A program made the translations under genes and the position numbers. DNA of 64,000 nucleotides from RYN-230 sp963713815 (GTDB taxonomy: Bacteria > Actinomycetota > Actinomycetes > Streptosporangiales > Streptosporangiaceae): positions 526,875 through 590,874 of the forward strand of contig CAVQNH010000032.1 of NCBI GenBank assembly GCA_963713815.1, written 5' to 3'. This document shows, piece by piece, positions 51,917 to 59,965 of this stretch; position 1 is the first letter of the stretch, and each line of letters opens with the position of its first letter. Below the pieces are notes generated by a model that was not told where the DNA came from, did no database searches, and was given only the letters and a program-made list of their open reading frames with translations.

Positions 51917-53467
51917 TCAGTGCAGGGCAGCTAGGGGCGCACGCGCGCGCTGCGTGCTTCGCCTGGCCGACAGGCCCAGCCATAGCAGCGTCGCCAGGGC
52001 CAGGATGGCGCCAGGCCAGAATCCGTACGCGAGCAGGACGATCGAGCCGGCCGCTGCCGCGACCTGGCCTAGATCGTCGGCCAGCAGCCCCTGACGGTTC
52101 GCGTCCGAGCCAGCCCGGCGGTGGATGAGCAGCCGTACCACGAGCAGGAGCAACGCGAAGCTGACGGCGAGGAAAACGGCCGGGATCGTGTTGCCTGGCG
52201 GATTGCCCTGGGCCCAGTGCCAGCTGCCGCCGAGTTCCGCGCCCACGATTGAGCGGCGCCAGACGCTGATCCTGAGCGGGGTGCGGGCGTTCTCGTCCGC
52301 ACTGGCCATGCGCACTATCGCGGCCGGGTCCCCGTCGAAGCGCACCCAGGTGTTGATGGCGCCGTCATGGGTGGCGTACGAGACATCGGCGAAAAGGGCA
52401 CCGTTCGCCGGGGCGCGCACCCCGTTGATGACGGCTGTGAAATCACCAGCGCAGGTGGCCAGATTCGTCTCGCCGGCGCACGCAGGGGCGTGCCGGAAGG
52501 CGCGAGCCGCAGGCCCGTCCGTACTGGTGAGGAAGACGCCGAACAGGACCGCAACCGTCAGCCCCCCTAGAAGCAACCCGGCGGCGGGGTCGCGCAGCAC
52601 GCGAGCCCAGTTCGCCGGGTGCATGCGCGCCCGCAGCGGTGTCCTGGCCGGTCGCATGAGTCCGGCCGCGGGCAGGACCGGCGTGTGCAGGTCGTGCCCA
52701 CCGTCCGCGATGCCTTGCGCGCGGGCCAGGCTGGCCGGGGAATGACTTGCCTGGCGCCTCACTATGATGCCAAGCCACGCCGAGAGGCCGAGGACCACTA
52801 CGAGCGCTGCGCCGGTTGCGGCGAGGTCAGGGCCGAGCCTGGACGGCTGGCCGCCGAGCGCGATACCGCTGATCACCACGACGATGCCGCCCAGCACAAG
52901 CGCCAGCAGCGCGGCCGCGCGCACTGGGCGCGTCAGCGGCCGCGTGCCGCCCGCCCTCTGGTTCCGGCGATTTGCCAGGGCTATGAAAACGAAGAAAGCG
53001 CCCACGCCGCCGGTCTTCTCGCTGTTCCCGAGATCGCGGGCGAGCCCTGTCACGGGCACAGACGCGGTGACCTCGGAGCGCCCGCCGGTCACGACGGATA
53101 CCGGGACGCCGCGCCACATGGTCACAACCGCCCGGTCGCCGTCCACTGCGTAGCGCAGCAACGGGCTGTCTGCGCTGAACGTGAGGTGCAGTGTCCTCGA
53201 TGCGGTACGCACGTCGAGCGCATAATCCGCGCTCACCCGGCCACCGCCGGGAAATTCGGTAACCGCGGCTACAGAGCCGTCGACGGCCAGCAGGCAGCCG
53301 GCATCAGACGGGGCGTCTGCCTGGCACGCCCGGGCGTGGTGGTAGGCGGATATCTCCGTGGCTTGCTGTATCGCGAGGACGCCGAGCGCTCCGGCAGCGA
53401 ACAGGAACGCCACCCCGAGGACCAAGCAGAACCAGCCACTGAACCGCACAGCCGACGCCCCCTCCAT
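51917..53467 (-). CDS. Hypothetical multi-pass membrane protein
   Basis: 516 residues. Two similar halves are visible: each has a hydrophobic helix (SGWFCLVLGVAFLFAAGALGVLA; LLLGGLTVAVLFGVFL), a Cys-containing extracytoplasmic domain (ARACQADAPSDAGCLLAV; APACAGETNLATCAGDF) with GDRAVVTMWRGVPVSV or GDPAAIVRMASADENA, and a following helix pair. This suggests an internal duplication. No family was recognised. It sits alone, convergent with the CCDCGDHP gene. Confidence 0.72.
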   Translation of the reverse strand: MEGASAVRFSGWFCLVLGVAFLFAAGALGVLAIQQATEISAYHHARACQADAPSDAGCLLAVDGSVAAVTEFPGGGRVSADYALDVRTASRTLHLTFSADSPLLRYAVDGDRAVVTMWRGVPVSVVTGGRSEVTASVPVTGLARDLGNSEKTGGVGAFFVFIALANRRNQRAGGTRPLTRPVRAAALLALVLGGIVVVISGIALGGQPSRLGPDLAATGAALVVVLGLSAWLGIIVRRQASHSPASLARAQGIADGGHDLHTPVLPAAGLMRPARTPLRARMHPANWARVLRDPAAGLLLGGLTVAVLFGVFLTSTDGPAARAFRHAPACAGETNLATCAGDFTAVINGVRAPANGALFADVSYATHDGAINTWVRFDGDPAAIVRMASADENARTPLRISVWRRSIVGAELGGSWHWAQGNPPGNTIPAVFLAVSFALLLLVVRLLIHRRAGSDANRQGLLADDLGQVAAAAGSIVLLAYGFWPGAILALATLLWLGLSARRSTQRARAPLAALH

Positions 53468-53681
53468 GAGACGACCACATGAAGAGTACGGTCTCCGTGG
53501 GCCATTATGGACGACTTGCCCGGCAGGGCCGGGTGGCGATGCTCACCTCGCTGAGGTAGGGGTGTAGGGCTCGCTTCCGGGGTTGTGCCGGCGCTCATCC
53601 GGACGGGACAGTTACCAGGCCAGGCGGCGAGGCCGTGAAAAGCTCCGGCCTGGCCAGGCCGGGGTGTCCTCGGGCTGGTGC

Positions 53682-54341
53682 TCAGCAGCCGTCGTACGGG
53701 GCCCAGGCGCTGGTCCCGGACTGCGCGTACTCCTTCGCGAAGGCGTGGTTCTGCTCAGCCACGGACGCATTCTCTGGCAACCCGGAAAAACCGAGGCCGT
53801 GCCAGGTGGACGGCAGGAAGCCGTACAGGCCTCCGGCGCCGCTGGACGGATTGACTGCCCTGGGGTTCCCGCTGCTCTCGCGCTGGATCACGCACCTCCG
53901 GAAGCTGCCCGGTGTCGCTTCGGACGGCGTCGCGCGGCGCGCGGCAGCAGGGGCCACCGTGTCCGCCACCGACGCGCCGCCGCTCACCGGGGCACCGGAA
54001 GGCGGGCGCGCCACAGCCAGCGGTCGGGCATGCCGCCGTGCCGCGGTCGCCGCCTGCGCCGCCCGGACCAGCCATCGGCGGACCCGCGGTCCGCTGGGCA
54101 CGATCAGCCGCTCCCCGGGCACGATCATGGACGGGTCAGGTACCTGCCGCCGGTTTGCCCACCACAGGGCGGGCCACTCTGCAGCGGTCCCGTACTCGTG
54201 CACGCTGATCGCGCTGAGCGAATCACCCCGCTGAACCATGATGTCGTGACGGGCCGGCTGAGCTGCTCCAGGATGCAGCGAAATCGTGACCGCGACCAGA
54301 GACTTGACCACTCCGCCAGCTGCAATACTGACAAGCGTCAT
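53682..54341 (-). CDS. Secreted LysM and Rpf/transglycosylase-like cell-wall protein
   Basis: 219 residues with a signal-like N-terminus (TLVSIAAGGVVKSLVAVTISL), a LysM domain at 33-83 (DIMVQRGDSLSAISVHEYG, ANRRQVPDPSMIVPGERLIVP), an Ala/Pro-rich linker, and a transglycosylase-like domain from about 147 with the catalytic Glu155 in CVIQRESSGNP and the SGAGGLYGFLPSTWHGLG motif. Related proteins cleave peptidoglycan and aid resuscitation from dormancy (Rpf). GGAGGT precedes the ATG. A large hairpin sits 35 bp upstream in its leader. Confidence 0.85.
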   Translation of the reverse strand: MTLVSIAAGGVVKSLVAVTISLHPGAAQPARHDIMVQRGDSLSAISVHEYGTAAEWPALWWANRRQVPDPSMIVPGERLIVPSGPRVRRWLVRAAQAATAARRHARPLAVARPPSGAPVSGGASVADTVAPAAARRATPSEATPGSFRRCVIQRESSGNPRAVNPSSGAGGLYGFLPSTWHGLGFSGLPENASVAEQNHAFAKEYAQSGTSAWAPYDGC

Positions 54342-54375
54342 GGCTTGTTACCTCCGAGGTTCCGTTGCCATGAAA

Positions 54376-54414
54376 GGCCCCGGCCGCGTGCTGCAACACG
54401 CTTTGGCCGGGGCC
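54376..54414. promoter_or_regulatory. Large hairpin in the leader of the LysM/Rpf-like gene
   Basis: GGCCCCGGCC pairs with GGCCGGGGCC, enclosing GCGTG/CACGC, around CTGCAA. It lies 35 bp upstream of the gene start, on the minus-strand leader. It could be a terminator-type element or a leader regulatory structure. It does not show the conserved elements of the c-di-AMP riboswitch expected for such genes. Confidence 0.6.
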
Positions 54415-54901
54415 GCCTTAATGTGATTACCCGCCGGCTTATTCAGATTAACCTTTCGTGATTGGCGTGGTGACATCAACCACGGCGATACGGCGACGAT
54501 TATCAGCAAATATCGCTACAGACTGAACCGGCCGTCCCGGCCGAACTGGATCGCCAGACAGGCGCGCCGTGTGCCCGGCTCACGGCACGTCGAATAGTTC
54601 TGACGCGTCTTTCTCATGGGGAACGTCCGTATTTGCCGCGTTCCGTACTCCATGTGTCGCAGATCGGGTCGGCGGAGAATGTGGCGCATCTGCCAACGGA
54701 GGTATCCGCCGGCCTCCCCCACTTGCAGAAGCTGCAGCTAGGTCGACCGGCCGACGCTCCAGCCGGGCCGGTACCCGGTCGAGGATCATGCCGTGGAAGT
54801 CAAGAAGTCCTGGTACATCCGGATGTAATGCAAGCGGCCGACGACGACGGGGACTCACCCTCGACGACTACCTGCACGCCGACGGACACGAAGGAGATGG
54901 C
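54415..54901. other. Intergenic region with no convincing gene
   Basis: About 490 bp between the leader hairpin and the enolase-superfamily gene. A possible sigma-70-like promoter on the minus strand (GATAAT, 17 bp from TTCAGT, near 54490-54525) could serve the LysM gene. Open frames here lack ribosome sites. Confidence 0.35.
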
Positions 54902-56140
54902 ATGAAGGTGACCGGGATCCGGACCGTCCGGGTGCCTGAGCATCCGCAGATGCTCTGGCTGGAGGTGCTGACCGACGAGGAGATCACGGGATTGGGCGAA
55001 ACCTGCCTCGGCCCGGCCACGGTCGAGGCTTACCTGCACGAGACGGTCGCGCCCTACCTGACTGGCCAGGACCCCCTGCGCATCGCGGCGCACCGCCGCG
55101 GGCTGTACGACATGTTCGTCGGCTATGAGGGCACGGGGGCCGAGACGCGGGGCAACTCCGCGGTCAACGTCGCCCTGTGGGACATCCTGGGACAAGCGAC
55201 CGGCCGGCCGGTGGTGGACCTGCTGGGCGGCCGGACGCGGGACTCCGTCCGCATCTATAACACCTGTGCGGGCTACCGTTACGGCCGCGGCAACAAGGGG
55301 GCGCTCAGGGCTTCGGATCGCGCCACGGCTGCCGACCGCGGCCTTCCGGGCACCAACCCGCCCGGACCGTACGAGGACCTGCAGGCCGCTATCGAGCGGC
55401 CGGGTGAACTGGCGCAGGACCTCCTCGAGCAGGGCATCCGCGGGATGAAAGTCTGGCCCTTCGATCCTTACGCCGCGGCCACGAGCGGCCATGACATCAG
55501 CCCGGAAGACCTGCGGGCCGGCGTCAGCGTGATCGAGCAGATCCGGGACGCCGTCGGCGACGCTATGGACATCCACCTGGAGATGCACGCCGTCTGGCAC
55601 CTGCCAGCAGCCATTCGCATCGCGAAGGCGGTGGAACCGCTGGCGCCGTACTGGTTCGAAGACGCAGTCAAGGCCCACGACCTGGGCGCCGCGGCACGCT
55701 TCGCGGCCTCGACACATGTGCCGGCAGCCATGGGCGAGACGCTGGCCGGCCGGTGGACCTTCCGGCGGCTGATGGACAGCGGCGCCGCGCAGATCGTCAT
55801 GTTCGACATCGGCTGGGTCGGCGGCCTCAGCGAGGCAAGCGCGATCGCCGCGCTGGCCGAGTCTTATGAGCTGCCGATTGCGCCGCACGACTGCACCGGC
55901 CCCGTGGTGCTGACCGCGTCCTCGCACCTCGTCACGAGTGCGCCGAACGCCCTCGTCCAGGAGACCGTGCGCGCGTACTACACGAGCTGGTACGCCGATG
56001 TGGTCACGACCCTGCCGAGCATCACGGACGGGCAGATCGCCCCGCCCCCCGGTCCTGGCCTGGGTACCAGGCTGCGCCCGGACCTGCTGGCCCGGGCCGA
56101 TGCCCGCATCCGCACTACAACGGCCGCCGATCTGGACTGA
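54902..56140 (+). CDS. Enolase-superfamily enzyme (mandelate racemase/muconate lactonizing type)
   Basis: 412 residues from the ATG at 54902 (AAGGAGAT upstream). N-terminal capping domain KVTGIRTVRVPEHPQ, EITGLGETCLGPATVEAY. Barrel: catalytic-side Lys183 in GMKVWPFDP, metal ligands Asp223 (DIHLEMHA), Glu253 (WFEDAV) and Glu279 (MGETLAG), then Asp302 (FDIGW) and His329 (APHDCTG) as a His-Asp pair. This suggests an acid-sugar dehydratase, but the substrate is not deducible. No transporter or aldolase gene sits nearby. Confidence 0.9.
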   Translation: MKVTGIRTVRVPEHPQMLWLEVLTDEEITGLGETCLGPATVEAYLHETVAPYLTGQDPLRIAAHRRGLYDMFVGYEGTGAETRGNSAVNVALWDILGQATGRPVVDLLGGRTRDSVRIYNTCAGYRYGRGNKGALRASDRATAADRGLPGTNPPGPYEDLQAAIERPGELAQDLLEQGIRGMKVWPFDPYAAATSGHDISPEDLRAGVSVIEQIRDAVGDAMDIHLEMHAVWHLPAAIRIAKAVEPLAPYWFEDAVKAHDLGAAARFAASTHVPAAMGETLAGRWTFRRLMDSGAAQIVMFDIGWVGGLSEASAIAALAESYELPIAPHDCTGPVVLTASSHLVTSAPNALVQETVRAYYTSWYADVVTTLPSITDGQIAPPPGPGLGTRLRPDLLARADARIRTTTAADLD

Positions 56141-56401
56141 CACCGGCCGGCAGGACTACCAGTCGATGCTGGCCCCGGCGTTCATGGCGAGGTTGCCGCC
56201 GCCACCGGAACATCACGCCGGGCCCATGGACGCGGCCGCCGAGGCGAGGAACAACACCGGCCCAATCGCGATTCACCCGGCTCTCCTGCCGTTCGCACAC
56301 CGTGCCGAACCTATCGCCCCCAGTATCCGCCCATCGCTCCCATCGAGTAGACGTGCTTGGCTATCGGGTGGTTCACCGCCAGGCGTATTAGGGGTCGGCC
56401 G
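56141..56401. other. Intergenic stretch after the enolase-superfamily gene
   Basis: No convincing gene. A minus-strand frame reads PVLFLASAAASMGPA near 56210-56250, faintly like the end of an SDR protein, but it is too short to call. Confidence 0.35.
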
Positions 56402-56451
56402 GCAAAAGTTAAGATCATCTTAGTAAGGGTAAAGATGATCTTAACTTTTGC
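56402..56451. repeat. Perfect 20-bp AT-rich inverted repeat
   Basis: GCAAAAGTTAAGATCATCTT (56402-56421) and its exact reverse complement (56432-56451) are separated by ten bases. This is strikingly AT-rich for the surroundings. It could be a terminator hairpin or a mobile-element end. Confidence 0.85.
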
Positions 56452-56720
56452 TTGAATCATCCATTCACGGGTTGGCCAGCCCGGGCCGGGGATCGTCATT
56501 TGAACGTGACGATCTCAGCCAGCCAGGTGCCGCCGCCGGTGCCGGTGGCGGTGAAAGGCGCGCTCGGCGTGATCCGCGCCGCACGCTCTCACCAGCCCAG
56601 GCACTCTGGACCGTCTGTCCGACAGGACGGGCAGGCATGCGTCCCGGCGACGGGTCCAACAAAGGATCGCTCGCCCAGGTAAGCGGTGACCGGTCTGAAC
56701 TTTTGCGTGAGTCGTCAATT
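56443..56720. repeat. Pair of 23-bp related direct repeats and an 8-bp inverted repeat
   Basis: AACTTTTGCTTGAATCATCC then ATTC (56443-56466) is echoed by AACTTTTGCGTGAGTCGTCA then ATTC (56698-56721), 19 of 24 positions equal. Between them GATCGTCA (56491-56498) and TGACGATC (56507-56514) form a small dyad. Looks like remnants of a mobile element of about 270-300 bp with no coding content. Confidence 0.5.
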
Positions 56721-56807
56721 CGTTTCAGGATTTCTACCTGCCGGGGTTGCGTGGTGGTGCTGGTGGGACGTTATTTCACCATAATAGTAGACAAATCGGG
56801 GCCCTAT

Positions 56808-56836
56808 TGTCTGATCGTTCTGGGCTCGCTATGATC
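56808..56836 (+). promoter_or_regulatory. Sigma-70-like promoter for the secreted protein gene
   Basis: TTGTCT (56808-56813) and TATGAT (56831-56836) are 17 bp apart, close to the consensus for vegetative promoters. The promoter lies about 180 bp before the start of the secreted protein at 57017. Confidence 0.45.
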
Positions 56837-57016
56837 CGGGCAGCGCCATGAGTAATCTCTTAACTTCCGGACGGAACTCGCACTAGGTGGGCAGTGCGGG
56901 CGATCCGTCGCGTGCTGCTCTTTGGTGCTGGAAAGGCGCATGGCGCGCTTTGCTTTCCGGGGGCGCGGAGTTCTCCCATGGCGGCCACAGGTGGCTGATT
57001 GGGGAGGAAAACCCGT

Positions 57017-59224
57017 ATGAAACGCATGCGCTACAAGCTCGTACTACTCCTGTCGCTGCTATCCCTTCCGGCGATGCTCCTTGTCGCCACCGGGGGACCG
57101 GCGGCGGCCGCTCCGCAGAGGAGCGCCGCGAGCGCCCGGACGGCAGCGGTTACCTCATCAAGCCTCGGGACATTCAAGCCGACCTTCGCCGGCCCGGCGG
57201 CCACTGGATGCAGCGTCAACTGCTCGCTGCTGACCGGCCCGGTCAACACGCCATCCACCGCGGCGGCAGCCCGGGCCAACGCGGCCAACGCTCAGCAATC
57301 GGGGAAACAGGACCAGGCGCACGCCATGCCGCTGCCGGATCCGCGGCCTGTCAATGTGTCCGCGGCCGGACGCAGCCGCCTGGCCCATACCCCCTCCTTC
57401 CCCGTCCCGTCGGTGAGCTGCCAGCCGCTAGGCCGCGGCTGTGACCGGATCAGCACGTCGAAGGGCGGCGCCACCAGCGTGAACGGCCTGAACGCGGTCG
57501 ACAGCGCGTCGCTGACCACCAACCCCAACGGCGACATCGAGCCCCCGGATCAGGGCCTGTGCGCCGGAAACGGGTCCGTGGTCGAGACCAACAACATCGG
57601 CGAGATCCTGGTCTTCAACACCGCGTTGAAGCGCCAATCTCAGCCGATCCCGCTCGACACGATCATGGGCCTGACCAAGCTGGGATTGAGCAGTGGCGGA
57701 GACCCCTCCTGCGTGTATGACTCCGCCAATGGCGGGCACTGGTTCTTCACCCAGATCGTCTCGGCCAGCTCGGAGGCTAATGGCGGCGCGTTCACCGGCT
57801 GCTTCGCGGGCGTGGCCAACGCCTGCTCCGAGGGCATCGCGGTATCCGACGGCAACAGCCCGTTCGGTCCCTATCACGTGTACTTCTCCCACGCCGACTA
57901 CAACCCGGGCGAGCCGGGTTACCCGTCCCTGCTGAACGACTTCGCGAAGATCTCGGTGACCCGGGACGCCTTCATGATGTTCTACGACGAGTTCCCGCTG
58001 TTCGGGTCGTTGCCCGGCATCGGCGGCGGTTTCTTCAACGGGGCGCAGGAACTCGCGTTCCGGAAGAGCGCGCTGGAGGACGGCCTGCCCGTCCAGCTGA
58101 CCAACGGGCAGCCGAACCCCGCGGTCACGGTGGCGATCGAGAACATGGGACACATCCCCACCCCGGACGGGACCTGCGCCCGCGACAATGTGCTCCACCA
58201 GGGCGGCATCACCTGCTGGGTGGCCGCGATCCCGGCGCAGCCGGTCGCGGGCCAGTTCGACAACAGCCACGGCGGCACCGGGTTCATGCTGGGCTCGCTG
58301 GACTTCTACGGCTTCGAAGGGCTCCCGACCTCTGGTGACAACCGGATCGCGACGTGGGCCTGGACCGGGCTGTCGGCCCTCAACAGCAACGGCTGCGCCA
58401 GCTGTAACGCCGGCATCCGCTTCACCGGCCAGCTCTTCTCCGGCGTCAAGCGGTACTACGATCCGGAGACGGTCAACACCGGCGAGATCTTCGCCCCGCA
58501 GAAGACCGGCCCGATACCGCTCGGCGACGAATGCGGGGCGGCCGGACTGAGCTCGGAGACCTCCTGTCCGGAGGGCGGGCTCGCCACCAACGGCGACAAC
58601 CTGACCCAGGTCTCGCAGGCGCAGGGCCAGCTCTGGGCAGCCACCAGCACCCAGCTCGCCCAGACATACACCGGAGCCAACGCGGAAATCCACATGGGCG
58701 CGGTGTACTGGGTGGTCGGCACCCGCTCGTTCGACACGACCGGCAAGTTCACCCTGACCAGCCAGGGGTACGTCGCCCTGAGGCATGAGGACCTGGACAT
58801 GCCGGCCATGGCCGCAACGCCCAGCAGCGGCGGCCGGGCGATCATGCTGTTCACGCTGTCCGGCAACGGCGGGCCAACCGGCGCCGACCACGGCGGTTTC
58901 TTCCCGAGCACCGCCTTCGGCCGGCTGACCAGCACCTCCGGCGGCCTGCTCAAGTCCACGGTCAACATCGCGGCCATGGGCCAGTCCCCGCAGGATGGCT
59001 TCAGCGAGTACCAGGGCTTCCCGGGCACGACCCGTCCCCGCTGGGGAGACTACAGCTGGGGATTCTTCGTGCCCGGCACTGGCGGGCGGATCTACTTCGC
59101 CAACGAGTACATCCAGCACCCCAACTGCACCGGGTCGTCATTCACCTTGACCATCGGGACCTGCGGCGGAACCAGGGACGGTTTCGCCAACTGGGGAACG
59201 TCGGTCAACTACGTCACCCCATAA
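57017..59224 (+). CDS. Secreted protein of unknown function, paralogue 1
   Basis: 735 residues from the ATG at 57017 (GGGGAGGAAA upstream). A Sec signal peptide is clear: MKRMRYKLVLLLSLLSLPAM, then VATGGPAAAA. Three paralogous blocks are shared with the two genes downstream: PPDQGLCAGNGSVVE near 175-190, GDNRIATWAW near 440-449, and RPRWGDYSWGF near 672-682, with FANEYIQ and FANWGTSV at the end. Several Cys pairs suggest disulfides. Repeated strand patterns hint at a beta-propeller-like fold, by inference only. Ends at a strong terminator. Confidence 0.82.
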   Translation: MKRMRYKLVLLLSLLSLPAMLLVATGGPAAAAPQRSAASARTAAVTSSSLGTFKPTFAGPAATGCSVNCSLLTGPVNTPSTAAAARANAANAQQSGKQDQAHAMPLPDPRPVNVSAAGRSRLAHTPSFPVPSVSCQPLGRGCDRISTSKGGATSVNGLNAVDSASLTTNPNGDIEPPDQGLCAGNGSVVETNNIGEILVFNTALKRQSQPIPLDTIMGLTKLGLSSGGDPSCVYDSANGGHWFFTQIVSASSEANGGAFTGCFAGVANACSEGIAVSDGNSPFGPYHVYFSHADYNPGEPGYPSLLNDFAKISVTRDAFMMFYDEFPLFGSLPGIGGGFFNGAQELAFRKSALEDGLPVQLTNGQPNPAVTVAIENMGHIPTPDGTCARDNVLHQGGITCWVAAIPAQPVAGQFDNSHGGTGFMLGSLDFYGFEGLPTSGDNRIATWAWTGLSALNSNGCASCNAGIRFTGQLFSGVKRYYDPETVNTGEIFAPQKTGPIPLGDECGAAGLSSETSCPEGGLATNGDNLTQVSQAQGQLWAATSTQLAQTYTGANAEIHMGAVYWVVGTRSFDTTGKFTLTSQGYVALRHEDLDMPAMAATPSSGGRAIMLFTLSGNGGPTGADHGGFFPSTAFGRLTSTSGGLLKSTVNIAAMGQSPQDGFSEYQGFPGTTRPRWGDYSWGFFVPGTGGRIYFANEYIQHPNCTGSSFTLTIGTCGGTRDGFANWGTSVNYVTP

Positions 59225-59244
59225 CACAATCCGCAGCAAATAAC

Positions 59245-59284
59245 GGATGCCGCACCTCGCAAGCTACCGCGAGGTGCGGCATCC
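59245..59284 (+). terminator. Strong terminator after secreted paralogue 1
   Basis: GGATGCCGCACCTCGC (59245-59260) pairs perfectly with GCGAGGTGCGGCATCC (59269-59284) around an 8-nt loop, 20 bp after the stop. Confidence 0.85.
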
Positions 59285-59382
59285 TAAGCACGGGGCGTGA
59301 CGGCTCCCCGCAGCGCCCAACGTCCTGCGGACCGGATCCACGGCGCGGGAACCGGGCGGCCCACCGAACCGTCCAAGCTGCC

Positions 59383-59815
59383 GTGACGGTCACGATGCGA
59401 TGGTTTGGCCCGCAGGCCCGGTGGTTGCTGCCCACAGCGGCCCTTGTCCTGATGAGCGCTTCATGCGGCGTGCACCAGGCTGGAACGGACTCGGCCCAGC
59501 CATCCGGCCCGGTCACGCTCATTTCCGGCGTGGTGGCGGCCCGCCCGGGATGTCCGGTCGAGCGGCCAAGCCGCATGTGTACAGCCCCGCCCGGTGGGTG
59601 ATGTCCGGATCGAGGCCCGGTCCCTGCCCGCCGGGGTGACAGCGAGCACCCGTACCCGAGCCGACGGCCACTACTCATTCAGGCTGGGGCAAGGCCGTTA
59701 TGTGCTGGTCGCACTGACGAGGCAGGTCCTCCCGCGGTGCCCTCACGTCCTCGTCTCGGTCACATCACCAGCGCCCGTTCGCGAAAACATCAACTGCGAT
59801 AGCGGCATTCGCTGA
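59383..59815 (+). pseudogene. Secreted or lipid-anchored protein with carboxypeptidase-regulatory-like domain, apparent frameshift
   Basis: The first part has a lipoprotein-like N-terminus (RWLLPTAALVLMSASCG) and the start of a beta-sandwich (VTLISGVVAARPGCPVERPSR). In the next frame it continues RPVGDVRIEARSLPAG, RTRADGHYSFRLGQGRYVLVAL. The joint is at the CCCC run near 59585-59592; removing one C restores the frame (433 nt is 144 codons plus one). A small carboxypeptidase-regulatory-like domain of this kind is common in actinobacterial secreted proteins. Confidence 0.68.
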
Positions 59816-59926
59816 CGCGCAGCCGCCAGCACCCGGCTCTGATCGTGCTGCCGCTTCGCGGCCGTTGCTGTGCGGCGCAGGCCCAAGTCGCCAGCGGCAT
59901 CTTCAGGGGCTCATTCAGGAGCCGTG

Positions 59927-59960
59927 AGCGAGTCCCCGGGACCGGGTCCCGGGACTCGCT
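59927..59960 (-). terminator. Terminator after secreted paralogue 2
   Basis: AGCGAGTCCCCGGGACC folds back on GGTCCCGGGACTCGCT with one bulged base, six bases past the stop of the minus-strand gene. Confidence 0.75.
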
Positions 59961-59965
59961 GACCG

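Noticed and set aside
57428..59119. A 563-codon minus-strand frame over the secreted paralogue 1
   Set aside because: No signal, no domain; antisense shadow of a gene with a signal peptide and terminator.
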